Positions 38,467-50,800 of a stretch of DNA of 64,000 nt are shown here, one piece after another. Origin of the DNA: Aristolochia californica. Taxonomy: Eukaryota; Streptophyta; Magnoliopsida; Piperales; Aristolochiaceae. A program made the position numbers and the translations under genes. The DNA is taken from assembly GCA_029961685.1 (NCBI GenBank), contig JARWKL010000015.1:16676801-16740800 (forward strand). Direction: 5' to 3'. The stretch's first letter is position 1. Each line of letters opens with the position of its first letter. The notes under the pieces are model-generated. The model searched no databases. It saw nothing but the letters and a program-made list of their open reading frames with translations, and was not told the origin of the DNA.

Positions 38467-39096
38467 CCTCCCCAAACCTAAACCTGACATTCTCCTCATT
38501 GGGGAAAACTTAAAACACTATAACGACTACAAAAAAAAAAAAACAGCTTAGCTAGTTATACTCCAGCAGGGTGAGGGTTAAGTTCCCTCAGGGCTCCTAA
38601 ATCCATAGGTGGGACCATATGTGTTTGGTCATCAACAATAATACTGAAAAGTCAATAAAGACCCCCAAGAATGATACATAGGCTCCCTCAAAGAAGATTT
38701 ACTCGTATCAGCCGTACCCGTAGGTAATCATCCGTAGATGAAACCACTATCCCACATCACACTTTGAAGAAATCTCCGTGTGACTGGCCACTGAAGGCAG
38801 CAGGAATCACGCGCTGAACACAAGTCCTTAAGTTACTCACCATAAGGTTTTCATTCAATACTTCAAGATCGAACTGGTCAATACTAGAACAGTTGTTTGA
38901 GTACAGACCTCTCAAACTAGGGACCAAAAGTCTGGTCATCGACTACCAGAACCATTTATGCTCTCAACCGGCAAGAGAGCATGAATAAACCAAAAATAAA
39001 AAAATAAAAATAAAACTGTAATGTACAAAGGGATAGAAACGTGGGGATTGCCCACAATGTGCTAAGTTTATAGTCGTAAGCAAGACTCTGACGCAT
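37280..39096 (-). other. Non-coding or unrecognised part of the outer element
   Basis: This is 1.8 kb of AT-rich DNA between the integrase fragment and the 3' end of the outer element (minus-strand order). I see no domain in any frame; the open frames are under 105 codons and overlap on both strands. In intact Athila elements this position holds a long spacer with an envelope-like frame, but nothing here lets me say such a frame was present. It holds a poly-C run (38433-38463), a 13-A run (38531-38543) and a short direct repeat GCTATTACCAGCG at 37879-37891 and 37899-37911. Confidence 0.6.
38433..38463 (+). repeat. 31-bp poly-C run followed by CCCTCCCC-type sequence
   Basis: Thirty-one consecutive C are followed by TCCCCTCCCC. 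On the minus strand this is a G-run able to form quadruplex structures. Runs of this length are often misread, so its exact length is uncertain. Confidence 0.95.
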
Positions 39097-39333
39097 TCAA
39101 GATGCTAAGACAGGTTCCTCCAAGAAAATCACCATCACCTCCTCTGGTGTGGGGACATTCTCAAGATACGGTTTGAGCCTCTGACCATTAACTTTGAAGA
39201 CCGACCCGTCTCCGTGATTGCGGATCTCAATAACACTATGAGGAAACACCTGTGTAACTTCAAATGGAAGAGACCACTTGGATCTTAGCTTCCCTGCTGC
39301 AGGTAACTGTAATGGTTCACCCTGATTGGCCAT
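39097..39333 (-). pseudogene. Probable gag-start/integrase-C-terminus fusion of the outer Ty3/gypsy element
   Basis: A 78-codon frame begins at an ATG with good context (ACCATGGCC, minus strand; residues MANQGEPLQLPA) and ends at 39097. From about the 13th residue it reads GKLRSKWSLPFEVTQVFPH, then IEIRNHGDGSVFKVNGQRLK and PYLE, which is the conserved C-terminal segment of plant Athila/Tat integrases (GKLxSxWxGPF, VEI, FKVNGxRLKPYL). Everything between a normal gag start and this segment (rest of gag, protease, reverse transcriptase, RNase H, integrase core) is missing. The position about 370 bp downstream of the primer site suits a gag start, so an in-frame deletion fused the two ends; that the first residues are gag is inference. 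The open frame also extends upstream to 39465 with less convincing sequence. Confidence 0.65.
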
Positions 39334-39465
39334 GGTAGCTCCTAACTTGACTTCGGGTGTTTTCCTACAAATAAGTTCTACCTCTTCAACAAAGGGAGCT
39401 AATGGTCCACCTAGGGAGCGGCGCCCGTGCATAAAAAAACAAAAACAAACAAAATGAACTATCAA

Positions 39466-39680
39466 ATTAAGCTAAAAAACTCACTACTAAAAATATGAAC
39501 TAACTAGAAGAAATAAAAATAATTCCATACAAAATCACCAAGCTAAAATTATGAAAGCAAAAAAAAAAATTAAAATAAAAATAAATAAAATATAATAAAA
39601 TAAAATATAATAAAATAAAATAAAAATAAATAAAAATAAATCTAACCTAAGACTATGGAGAACAAAGAAATACACTTAAT
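39466..39680. repeat. AT-rich low-complexity leader of the outer element
   Basis: Dominated by A-runs and AATAAA-type units (ATAAAATAAAATATAATAAA with variation, densest at 39560-39640). Lies between the primer-binding site remnant and the first ATG on the minus strand. No gene is seen. Confidence 0.8.
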
Positions 39681-39681
39681 A

Positions 39682-39699
39682 CGTGCCTCCCTGGTGCCA
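39682..39699 (-). promoter_or_regulatory. Decayed primer-binding site of the outer element
   Basis: The minus strand reads TGGCACCAGGGAGGCACG, seven bases after the LTR end. The lineage's usual tRNA-Asp-type site begins TGGCGCCGTTGCCGGGGA; the match is good at the first bases and a short internal deletion would account for the rest. It is placed here by position and by the flanking AAAAACTTGATG string. The tRNA identity is inference. Confidence 0.5.
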
Positions 39700-39706
39700 A
39701 AAAACT

Positions 39707-39765
39707 TGATGTAAAATTTAGTTACATCGGCTTTAATACCCGCAAGCGTACGAATTGTTCATGTA
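39707..39765 (-). repeat. Truncated 5' LTR end of the outer element (59 bp)
   Basis: Matches 34587-34646 and includes the same 7-bp inverted repeat (39708-39714 and 39722-39728). It stops at CATGTA, where satellite resumes with GGATCAATTAG. The satellite normally reads CATGTTAGGATC here, so element and satellite share CATGT/TA at the join, which suggests a microhomology-mediated deletion. Confidence 0.85.
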
Positions 39766-40369
39766 GGATCAATTAGAAATCTCTTTCTTCTAAAATTCCA
39801 CCAAGCTATTCAGGGTTGTACTATTGGAATTTCCTAAACAAGGATAACAAAACTTTGGAGATCATTTTGTAGTGCGTGAAATAATTTTCTTCAATTACAT
39901 TAATTATAGTTTTCAAATTTATTTGCGAGCATGAACTCTTAAATTTTCATTTTGTTGTGATCGTTTTGTTTACAAGAAAAGTGGGATAAGTTTGGATTTG
40001 AAAAAAAATTGAACATCCAAAATGGAAACGCACAAATGCTGAGAGGGATAATTCCAAAAAGTATCTCTGATTTTAAAGGATTGGCAAAAAGTGGGTTGTT
40101 TGCCTCTGGTAAATATCCAACCACACGTTAACTTGAGAATTTAATTTTTTCTACACCTTGAAATTGTTGGATCATTAGGTTATTGGCATCTTCAACATGT
40201 TTCTGGCATGCATACCCACCACATTTAAAACATGTTAGGAACAATTTGAAATCTCTTTCTTATAAAATTCAACAAGGCTATTAGGGGTTGTACAAGTGGA
40301 ATTTCCCAAATATGGATAACAAAACTGTGGAGTTCGTTTTTTAGTTCGTGAAATAATTTTATTCACTTA

Positions 40370-41000
40370 CATTTATTATAGTTTTCAAATTGTTTTGCAT
40401 ACATGAACTCTAAAATTTTCAATTTGTTGAGATTGTTTTGTTTACGAGAAAAGTGGGACAAGTTTGGATTTAAAAAAAATTGAACATTTCAAAATGGAAA
40501 CGGACAAATTGTGAGAGAGATAATTCCAAAAAGTTTCTCTGATTTAGATGGATAGGCATAAAGTGGATTGTTTGGCTCACGTAAACATCCACCCACATGT
40601 TAACTTGAAAATTTAATTTTTTTTACTCCTTGAAATTTTTTGATCATTAGGTCACTTGCATCTTCAACATGTTTCTGGCATGCATACCCGCCACATTAAA
40701 AACAAGTTTGGATCAATTAGAAATTTCTTTCTTATAAAATTCCACCAAGCTATTAGGGGTTGTACTAGTGGAATTTCCAAAACTTGGATAACAAAACTTT
40801 GGAGTTCATGTTTTAGTGCGTGAAATAATTTTCTTCACTTACATTATTTGTAGTTTTCAAATTTTTTGAGTACATGAACTCTTAAATTTTCATCTTGTTG
40901 TGATCGTTTTGTTTACGAGAAAAATGGGACAAGTTTGGATTTGAAAAAAAATTGAACATCCAAAATTGAAACGCACAAATGCTGAGAGATATAATTCCAA
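40370..41000 (+). repeat. Two-monomer cassette, occurrence 2 of 4
   Basis: The same ordered pair of variant monomers as at 29690-30350 is present: CAAATTGTTTTGCATAC, GATTTAGATGGATAGGCATA and GTAAACATCC, followed by a monomer with TTCATGTTTTAGTGCG, ACATTATTTGTAG and TTCATCTTGTTGTG. Confidence 0.7.
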
Positions 41001-44000
41001 AAAGTATCTCTGATTTTGAAGGATAGGCAAAAAGTGGGTTATTTGGCTCTAGTAAATATCCAACAACATTATAACTTGAGAATTTAATTTTTCTACTCGA
41101 AATTTTTTGATCATTAGGTCATTTGCATCTTCAACATGTTTTTGGCAAGCATACCCACAACATTTAATACATATTAGGATCAATTAGAAATCTCTTTCTT
41201 ATAAAATTTCACCAAGCTATTAGGGGTTGAACTAGAGGAATTTCCCAAACATGGAAAACAAAACTTTGGTGTTCATTTTTAGTGCATGAAATAATTTTCT
41301 TCACTTACATTTATTATAGTTTTCAAATTCTTTTGCATACATGAACTCTAAAATTTTCATTTTGTTGTGATTGTTTTGTTTACGAGAAAAGTGGGACAAG
41401 TTTGGATTTGAAACAAAATTGAACATCCAAAATGGAAACGCACAAATGCTGGGCGTGACAATTCCAAAAAGTATCTCTGATTTTGAAGGAAAGGAGAAAA
41501 GTGGGTTGTTTGGCCCTCATAAATATCAAATAAAATGTTAACTTGAGAATTTAATATTTTCTGTTCTTTGAAATTTTTGGATCATTAGGTCATTTGCATC
41601 TTCAACATGTTTCTGGCATGCATACCCGCCACATTTAAAACAAGTTAGGATCAATTAGAACTCTCTTTCTTCTAAAATTCCACCAAGCTATTTGGGGTTG
41701 TACTATTGGAATTTCCTAAACAAGTATAAGAAAACTTTGGAGTTCATTTTTTAGTGTGTGAAATAATTTTCTTCATGCACATTAATTATAGTTTTCAAAT
41801 TTTTATGCGAGCATGAACTCTAAAATTTTCATTTTGTTGTGATCATTTTGTTTACAAGAAAAGTGGGACAAGTTTGGATTTGAAAAAAAAAATGAACATC
41901 CAAAATGGAAACGCACAAATGCTGAGAGGGATAATTCCAAAAAGTATCTCTGATTTTAAAGGATTGGCAAAAACTTGGTTGTTTGGCTCTGGTAAATATC
42001 CAACCACACATTAACTTGAGAATTTTATTTTTTCTACGCATTGAATTTTTTGGATCATTAGGGTCATTTGCATCTTCAATATGTTTCTGGCATGCATACC
42101 CACCACATTTAAAACATGTTACGATCAATTAGAAATCTCTTTCTTATAAAATTCCACCAAGCTATTAGGGGTTGTACTAGTGGAATTTCCCAAACTTGGA
42201 TAACAAAACATTGGAGTTCATTTTTTAGTGCGTGAAATAATTTTCTTCACTTAGATTTATTTTAGTTTTCAATTTTTTTTGCATACATGAACTCTAAAAT
42301 TTTCATTTTGTTGTGATCATTTTGTTTACGAAAGAAGTGGGACAAGTTTGGATTTGAAAAAAAAAGAACATCCAAAATGGAAACACACAAATGCAGAGAG
42401 AGATAATTCCAAAAAGTATACATGATCTTGAAGGATTGGCAAAATGTGGGTTGTTTGGCTCTGGTAAATATCCAACCACACGTTAACTTGAGAATTTAAT
42501 TTTTTGAACTCCTTGAAATTTTTCGATCGTTAGGTCATTTGCATCTTCAACATGTTTCTCGCATGCATACCCGCCACATTTAAAAAAAGTTAGTAACAAT
42601 TAGAAATTTCTTTCTTATAAAATTCCACCAAGCTATTAGGGGTTGTACTAGTGGAATTTCAGAAACTTGGATAACAAAACTTTGGATTTTATTTTTTAGT
42701 GCGTGAAATAATTTTCTTCACTTACAGTAATTATATAGTTTTCAAATTTTTTTGCGTACTTGAACTCAAAAATTTTCATTTTTTCTGATCATTTTGTTTA
42801 CGAGAAAAGTGGGACAAGTTTGGATTTGAAAAAAAAAATGAACATCCAAAATTGAAACGCACAAATGCTGATAGAGATAATTCCTAAAAGTATCTTCGAT
42901 TTTGAAGGACAGGCAAAAAGAGGGTTTTTTGGCTCTGGTAAATATCCAACCACATGTTAACTTGAGAATTTATTTTTTCAACTCCTTGAAATTTTTGGAT
43001 CATTAGGTCATTTGTATCTTCAACATGTTTTTGGCAAGCATACCCACCACATTTAAAACATGTTAGGATCAATTAGAAATATCTTTCTTATAAAATTCCA
43101 CCAAGCTATTAAGGGTTGTCCTAGGGGAATTTCCCCAACATGCATAAAAAAACTTTGGAGTTCATTTTTAGTGCGTGAAATAATTTTCTTCACTTATATT
43201 TATTATAGTTTTCAAATTTTTTGCATACATGAACTCTAAAATTTTCATTTTTATTGTGATCGTTTTGTTTATGAGAAAAGTGGGACAAGTTTGGATTTGA
43301 AAAAAAAATGAACATCCAAAATGAAACACACAAATGCAGAGAGAGATAATTCCAAAAAGTATCTATGATTTGAAGGATAGGCGAAATGTGGGTTGTTTGA
43401 CTCAGGTAAACAACCAACCACACGTTAACTTGAGAATTTAATTTTTTCTACTCCATGAAATTTTTGGATCATTAGCTCATTTGCATCTTCGACATATTTC
43501 TGGATTGCATACCCACCACATTTAAAACATGTTAGGATCAATTTGAAATCTCTTTCTTATAAAATTCCACCAAGCTATTAGGGGTTGTACTAGTGGAATT
43601 TCCTCAACATGGATAACAAAACTTTGGAGTTCATTTTTTAGTGCGTGAAATAATTTTCTTTACTTACATTTAGGATAGTTTTCAAATTTTTTTGTGTACA
43701 TGAACTCTAAAATTTTCATTTTGTTGTGATCGTTTTGTTTACGAGAAAAGTGGGACAAGTTTGGAATTTAAAAAAAACTGAACATCCAAAATGGAAACGC
43801 TCAAATGCTGAGAGCGATAATTCTAAAAAGAATCTCTGATTTTGAAGGATAGGCAAAAAGTGGGTTGTTTGGCGCTAGTAAATATCCAACCACATTTTAA
43901 CTTGAAAATTTAATTTTTTCTACTCATTGAAACTTTTCGATCATTAGGTCATTTGCATCTTCAACATGTTTCTGTCATGTATACCCGCCACAATTAAAAA

Positions 44001-44744
44001 AAGTTAGGTACAATTAGAAATCTCTTTCTTATAAAATTCCACCAAGCTATTACGGGTTGTACTAATGGAATTTCCCAAACATGGATAAAAAAACTTTGGA
44101 GTTCTTTTTTTAGTGCGTGAAATATTTTTCTTCACTTACATTTAGAATAGTTATCAATTTTTTTCGCATACATGAACTCTAAAATTTTCATTTTGTTGTG
44201 ATCGTTTTGTTTACGAGAAAAGTGAGACAAGTTTCGATTTGAAAAAAAACTGAACATTCAAAATAGAAACGCTCAAATGCTGAGAGAGATAATTCCAAAA
44301 AGTATCTCTGATTTTGAAGGATAGGCAAAAAGTGGGTTGTTAGGCACTAGTAAAAATCCGACCACACGTTAACTTGCGAATTTAATTTTTTCAACTTCAT
44401 GAAATTTTTGGATCATTAGGTCAGTCGCATCTTCAACATGTTTCTGGCATGCATACCCACCACATTTAAAACATGTTATGATCAATTAGAAATCTCTTTC
44501 TTACAAATTTCCACGAAGCTATTAGGGGTTGTACTAGTGGAATTTCCCAAACATGGATAACAAAACATTGGAGTTAATTTTTTAGTGCGTAAAATAATTT
44601 TCTTCACTTACATTTAACATAGTTTTCAAATTTTTATGCATACATGAACTCCGAAATTTTTATTTTGTTGTGATCGTTTTGTTTACGAGAAAAGTGGGAC
44701 AAGTTTGGATTTGAAAAAAAATTGAACATCCAAAATGGAAACGC

Positions 44745-46141
44745 ACAAATGCTGAAATAGAGAATTCCAAAAAGTATCTTTGATTTTGAAGGATAGGCAA
44801 AAAGTTGGTTGTTTGGCTCTGGTAAACATCCAACCACACGTTAACTTGAGAATTTAATTTTTTCTACTAATTGAAGTTTTTTTATCATTAGGTCTTTTGC
44901 ATCTTCAACATGTTTCTGGCATGCATACCCACCACATTTGAAACATGATAGGAATAATTAGAAATCTCTTTCTTATAAAATTCCACCACACTATTAGGGC
45001 TTGTACTAGTGGAATTTCCAAAACATGGTTAACAAAACTTTGGAGTTTATTTTTTAGTGCGTGAAATAATTTTATTCACTTACATTTATTATAGTTTTCA
45101 TATTTTTTTACATACATGAACTCTAAAATTTTCATTTTGCTATGATCGTTTTGTTTAAGAGAATAGTGGGACAAGTTTGGTTTTGAAAAAAAATTGAACA
45201 TCCAAAATGGAAACGCACAAATGCTGAGAGAGATAATTCATAAAGGTATCTCTGATTTTGAAGGATAGGCAAAAAGTGGTTTGTTTGGCTCTGGTAAATA
45301 TCCAACCACACGTTAATTTGAGAATTTAATTTTTTCTGCTCCGTGAAATTTATGGATCATTAGGACATTTGCATCTTCAACATGTTTCTGGCATGCATAC
45401 TCACCACATCTAAAACATGTTAGGATCAATTAGAAATCTCTTTCATATAAAATTCCACCAACATATTAGGGGTTGTACTAGTGGAATTTCCCAAACATGG
45501 ATAACAAAACTTTGGAGTTCATTTTTTAGTGCGTGAAAATTTTTTCTTCACTTACATTTATTATAGTTTTAGATTTTTTTTGCATACATGAACTCTAAAA
45601 TTTTCATTTTGTCCCGATCGTTTTGTATAAGAGAAAGTGGGGATTATTTGGATTTGAAAAAAAATTGAACATCCAAAATGGAAATGCACAAATGCTGAGA
45701 GATAATTCCAAAATTTATCTCTGATTTTGAAGGATAGGCAAAAAGTGGGTTGTTTAGCTCACACGTTAACTTGAGAATTTAATTTTTTGAACTCCTTGAA
45801 ATTTTTTGATCATTAGGTCATTTGCATCTTCAACATGTTTTTCGCACATATACCCGCCACATTTAAAACAAGTTAGTAACAATTAGAAATCTCTCTCTTA
45901 TAAAATTCCACCAAGCTATTAGGGGTTATACTAGTGGAATTTCCGAAACTTGGATAACAAAACTTTGGAGTTTATTTTTTAGTGCATGAAATAATTTTAT
46001 TCACTTACATTAATTATACTTTTCAATTTTTTTTGTGAAAATGAACTCAAAAAATTTCATTTTGTTGTGATCGTTTTGTTTACGAGAAAAGTGGGACAAG
46101 TTTGGATTTGAAAAAAAATTGAACATCTAAAATGGAAACGC
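44745..46141 (+). repeat. 3-monomer higher-order repeat, copy 1 (~1397 bp)
   Basis: Three monomers (steps 472, 453 and 472 bp) are repeated in tandem immediately downstream. Landmarks 45005, 45477 and 45930 pair with 46402, 46874 and 47329 at offsets of 1397-1399 bp. Diagnostic variants in order are CTAATTGAAGTTTTTTTATC, ATGATAGGAATAATTAG, TTAGGGCTTGTAC, TTTTGCTATGATCG, AAGAGAATAGTGGG, a TTTTGTATAAGAGAAAGTGG block, a short deletion giving GCTCACACGTTAAC, CCGCCACATTT with AGTTAGTAACAATTAG, GGGGTTATACTAG and TTGTGAAAATGAACTC. Start and end are approximate. Confidence 0.9.
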
Positions 46142-47540
46142 ACAAATGCTGAAAGAGAGAATTCCAAAAAGTATCTCTGATTTTGAAGGATAGGCAAAAA
46201 GTCGGTTGTTTGGCTCTGGTAAACATCCAACCACACGTTAACTTGAGAATTTAATTTTTTCTACTAATTGAAGTTTTTTTATCATTAGGTCTTTTGCGTC
46301 TTCAACTTGTTTCTGGCATGCATACCCACCACATTTAAAACATGATAGGAATAATTAGAAATCTCTTTCTTATCAAATTCCACCACGCTATTAGGGCTTG
46401 TACTAGTGGAATTTCCAAAACATGGATAACAAAACTTTGGAGTTCATTTTTTAGTGCGTGAAATAATTTTATTCACTTACATTTACTATAGTTTTCATAT
46501 TATTTTACATACATGAACGCTAAAATTTTCATTTTGCTATGATCGTTTTGTTTAAGAGAATAGTGGGACAAGTTTGGATTTGAAAAAAAATTGAACATCC
46601 AAAATGGAAACGCACAAATGCTGAGAGAGATAATTCATAAAAGTATCTCTGATTTTGAAGGATAGGCAAAAAGTGGTTTGTTTGGCTCTGGTAAATATCT
46701 AACCACACGTTAATTTGAGAATTTAATTTTTTCTGCTCCTAGAAATTTATGGATCATTAGGACTTTTGCATCTTCAACATGTTTCTGGCATGCATACTCA
46801 CCACATCTAAAACATGTTAGGATCAATTAGAAATCTCTTTCATATAAAATTCCACCAAGATATTAGGGTTTGTACTAGTGGAATTTCCCAAACATGGATA
46901 ACAAAACTTTGGAGTTCATTTTTTAGTGCGTGAAAAACTTTTCTTCACTTACATTTATTATAGTTTTAGATTTTTTTTGCATACATGAACTCTAAAATTT
47001 TCATTTTGTCCAGATCGTTTTGTATAAGAGAAAGTGGGAATTATTTGGATTTGAAAAAAAATTGAACATCCAAAATGGAAATGCACAAATGCTGGGAGAG
47101 ATAATTCCAAAATTTATCTCTGATTTTGAAGGATAGGAAAAAAGTGGGTTGTTTGGCTCACACGTTAACTTGAGAATTTAATTTTTTGAACTCCTTGAAA
47201 TTTTTCGATCATTAGGTCATTTGCATCTTCAACATGTTTCTCGCACGTATACCCGCCACATTTAAAACAAGTTAGTAACAATTAGAAATCTCTCTCTTAT
47301 AAAATTCCACCAAGCTATTAGGGGTTATACTAGTGGAATTTCCGAAACTTGGATAACAAAACATTGGAGTTTATTTTTTAGTGCGTGAAATAATTTTCTT
47401 CACTTACATTAATTATACTTTTCAAATTTTTTTGTGAAAATGAACTCAAAAATTTTCATTTTGTTGTGATCGTTTTGTTTATGAGAAAAGTGGGACAAGT
47501 TTGGATTTGAAAAAAAATTGAACATCTAAAATGGAAACGC
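46142..47540 (+). repeat. 3-monomer higher-order repeat, copy 2 (~1398 bp)
   Basis: This is the second tandem copy of the 44745-46141 unit, with all the same diagnostic variants in the same order, including the shared 19-bp-scale deletion at GGCTCACACGTTAAC near 47157. Only scattered base changes separate the copies, so the duplication is recent compared with the divergence between monomers. Similarity fades after about 47560, where the array is disrupted. Confidence 0.9.
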
Positions 47541-47634
47541 ACAAATGCTGAGAAAGATAATTGCAAAAAGTATCTCAGATTTTGAAGGATAGGCAAAAAG
47601 TGGGTTGTTTGGCTCTGGTAAATATCCAACCACA

Positions 47635-47800
47635 TGTTACATTAAAAGAAAAGTTAGGATCAATTAGAAATCTTTTTCAAATAAATTTCCACGAAGCTAT
47701 TTTGGGTTGTAATAGTGGAATTTTCCAAACTTGGCTAACAAAACTTTGGAGTTCATTTTTTAGTGCGTGAAATAATTTTCTACACTTAAGTCAATTGCAT
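47635..47800 (+). repeat. Two truncated monomers next to each other
   Basis: At about 47640 the copy jumps from CCACATGTTA to AAAAGTTAGGATC, losing roughly 100 bp. At about 47786 it jumps from TTCTACACTTAAG to TCAATTGCATCTTCTAC, losing most of the next monomer (landmarks 47711 and 47903 are only 192 bp apart). The second break is also the left edge of the large duplication that follows. Confidence 0.85.
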
Positions 47801-50800
47801 CTTCTACATGTTTCTGGCATGCATATCCACCACATTTAAAACAAGTTAGGATCAATTAGAAATCCCTATCTTTTAAAATTCCACCAAGTTATTAGGGGTT
47901 GTAGAACTGAAATTTCACAAACATGGATAACAAAACTTTGGAGTTCATTTTTTTCTGAGTGAAATAATTTTTTTTAATTACATTTATTATAGTTTTCAAA
48001 TTGTTTTGCATACATGAACTCTAAAATTTTCAATTTGTTGAGATCGTTTTGTTTACGAGAAAAGTGGGACAAGTTTGGATTTAAAAAAATAATTGAACAT
48101 TCAAAATGGAAACGCACAAACTCTGAGAGAGATAATTCCAAAAAGTATCTCAGCTTTAGATGGTTAGGCATAAAGTAGGTTGTTTGGCTCTGGAAAACAT
48201 CCAACCACACGTTAACTTGAGAATTTAATTTTTTCTACTCCTTGAAATTCTTGGACCATTTGGTCATTTGCATCTTCAACATGTTTCTGGCATGCATACC
48301 CACCACATTTAAAACAAGTTAGGATCAATTAGAAATCTCTTTTTTATAAAATTCCACCAAGCTATTAGGGGTTGTACTAGTGGAATTTCCAAAACGTGGA
48401 TAACAAAACTTTGGAGTTCAAGTTTTAGTTCGTGAAATAATTTTCTTCACTTACATTATTTATATTTTTCATATTTTTTTGCGTACTTGAACTCTAAAAT
48501 TTTCATCTTGTTGTGATCGTTTTGTTTACGAGAAAAGTGGGACAAGTTTGGATTTGAAAAAAAATTGAACATCCAAAATTGAAACCCACAAATGCTGAGA
48601 GAGATAATTCCCAAAAGTATCTCTGATATAGAAGGATAGGCAAAAAGTGGGTTGTTTCACTCTGGTAAATATCCAACCACATGTTAACTTGACAATTCAA
48701 TTTTTTGTACTGCTTGAAATTTTTTGATAATTGGGTCATTTGCATCTTCAACATGTTTCTGGCATGCATACCCACCACATTTAAAACATATTAGGATCTA
48801 TTATAAATCTCTTTCTTATAAAATTCCACAAAGCTATTAGGGGTTGTACTGGTGGAATTTCCCAAATATGGATAACAAAAGTTTGGAGTTCATTTTTTAG
48901 TGCATGAAATAATTTTCTTCACTTACATTTATTATAGTTTTCAATTTTTTTTGCATACATGAACTCTAAAATTTTCATTTTGTAGTGATCATTTTGTTTA
49001 CGAGAAAAGGGGACAAGTTTGGATTTGAAAAAAAATTTAACATCCAAAATGGAAATGCACAAATTCTGAGAGAGATAATTCCAAAAAGTATCTCAAGTTT
49101 TGAAGGATAGGCAAAAAGTGGGTTGTTTGGCTCTTGTAAATATTCATCCACACGTTAACTTGAGAATTTAATTTTTTCTACTGTTTGAAATTTTTGGATC
49201 ATTAGGTCATTTGCATCTTACACATGTTTCTGGCATGCATACCCGCCACTTTTAAAAAGTGTTAGGATCAATTACAAATCTCTTTCTTATAAAATTCCAA
49301 CATGGTATTCGAGGTTGTACTAGTTGAACTTCCCAAACATGGATAACGAAACTTTGGAGTTCATTTTTTAGTGCGTGAAATAATATTCTTCATTTACATT
49401 AATTATAGTTTCCAAATTTATTTTCATACATAAACGCTAAAATTTTCATTTTGTTGTGATCGTTTTGTTTACAAGAAAAGTTGGACAAGTTTGGATTTGA
49501 AAAAAAATTGAACATCCAAAATGGAAACACACAAATGCTGAGAGAGATAATTCCAAAAAGTATATTTGATTTGGAAGGATAGGCGAAAATTGGGTTGTTT
49601 GGCACTTGTAAATATCCGACCACCCGTTAACTTCAGAATTTAATTTTTTCGACTTCTAGAAACTTTTGGATCATTAGGTCATTTGCATCTTCAACATGTT
49701 TCTGGCATGCATACCCACCTCATTTAAAACATGTTACGACTAATTAGAAATCTCTTTTTTATAAAATTCCACCAAGCTATTAGGGGTTGTACTAGTGGAA
49801 TTTCCCAAACATGGATAGCAAAACTTTGGAGTTCATTTTTTTGTGCGTGAAATAATTTTCTTCACTTACATTTATTATAGTTTTCAATTTTTTTTGCATA
49901 CATGAACTCTAAAATTTTCTTTCTGTTGTGATCGTTTTGTTTACGAGAAAAGTGGGACAAGTTTGGATATGGAAAAAAATTGAACATCGGAAATGGAAAC
50001 GCACAAATGCTGAGAGAGTTAATTCCAAAAAGTATCTCTGATTTTGAAGTATAGGCAAAAAGTGGGTTGTTTGGCACTAGTAAATAACCACACGTTTACG
50101 GGAGAATTCAATTTTTTCTTCTCCTAGAAATTTTTGGATCATTAGGTCATTTTCATCTTCTACATGTTTCTGGCATGCATACCCACCACATTTAAAATAA
50201 GTTAGGGTCAATTAGAAATCTCTTTCTGATAGAATTCCACCATGCTATTCGGGGTTGTACTAGTGGAATTTCCCAAACATGGATAACAAAACTTTGGAGT
50301 TCATTTTTTAGTGCATGAAAAATTTTCTTCAATTACATTAATTATAGTTTTCAAATTTTTTTGCGTACATGAACTCTAAAATTTTCATTTTGTTGTGATT
50401 TTTTTGTTTACGTGAAATATGGGACAAGTTTGGATTTGAAAAAAAAATTGATCATCCAAAATGGAAACGCACAAATACTGAGAGAGATAATTACAAAAAG
50501 TAGCTTTGATTTTGAATGATAGGCAAAAAGTGGGTTGTTTGGCACTAGTAAATATTCGACCACACGTTAACTTGAGAATTTCATTTTTTCTACTTCTTGA
50601 AATTTTTGGATCATTAGGTCATTTGCATGTTCAATATGTTTCTGGCATGCATACCCACCATTTAAAACATGTTACGAACAATTAGAAATTTCTTTCTAAT
50701 AAAATTCCACCAAGCAATTAGCGGTTGTACTTGTGGAATTTCCCAAACATGGATAACAAAACTTTAGAGTTCATTTTTTAGTGCATGAAATAATTTTCTT

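Larger units (their letters stand above)
34587..39765 (-). mobile_element. Decayed Athila/Tat-like Ty3/gypsy LTR retrotransposon (outer element)
   Basis: This is the only interruption of the array, 5179 bp including the nested element. Its ends are direct repeats (34587-34646 and 39707-39765). Read on the minus strand, the order from the right is: the last ~59 bp of a 5' LTR ending ACATCA, a 7-nt spacer, a decayed primer-binding site beginning TGGCACC, a leader, a short frame with an integrase C-terminus, a long non-coding stretch, and the 3' LTR end at the left, also ending ACATCA. Most of gag, protease, reverse transcriptase and integrase is absent. About 150 bp of satellite is missing at the site and no target duplication is visible, so the right end was probably deleted together with flanking satellite. 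Assignment to Athila/Tat rests on the integrase fragment and on the resemblance of the right end to the tRNA-Asp-type primer site of that lineage; this is inference. Confidence 0.75.

Noticed and set aside
38460..38490. Telomere-like AAACCTAAACC after the poly-C run
   Set aside because: Only two imperfect units; plant telomere sequence would be a longer regular CCCTAAA run.
38757..38939. 60-codon minus-strand frame downstream of the integrase fragment
   Set aside because: Short, no recognisable domain, no supporting start context; probably chance in decayed element DNA.
34587..39765. Outer element as a DNA transposon because of the hairpin near its end
   Set aside because: The ends are direct, not inverted, repeats, and the interior holds an integrase C-terminus and primer-site remnant, which fit an LTR retrotransposon.
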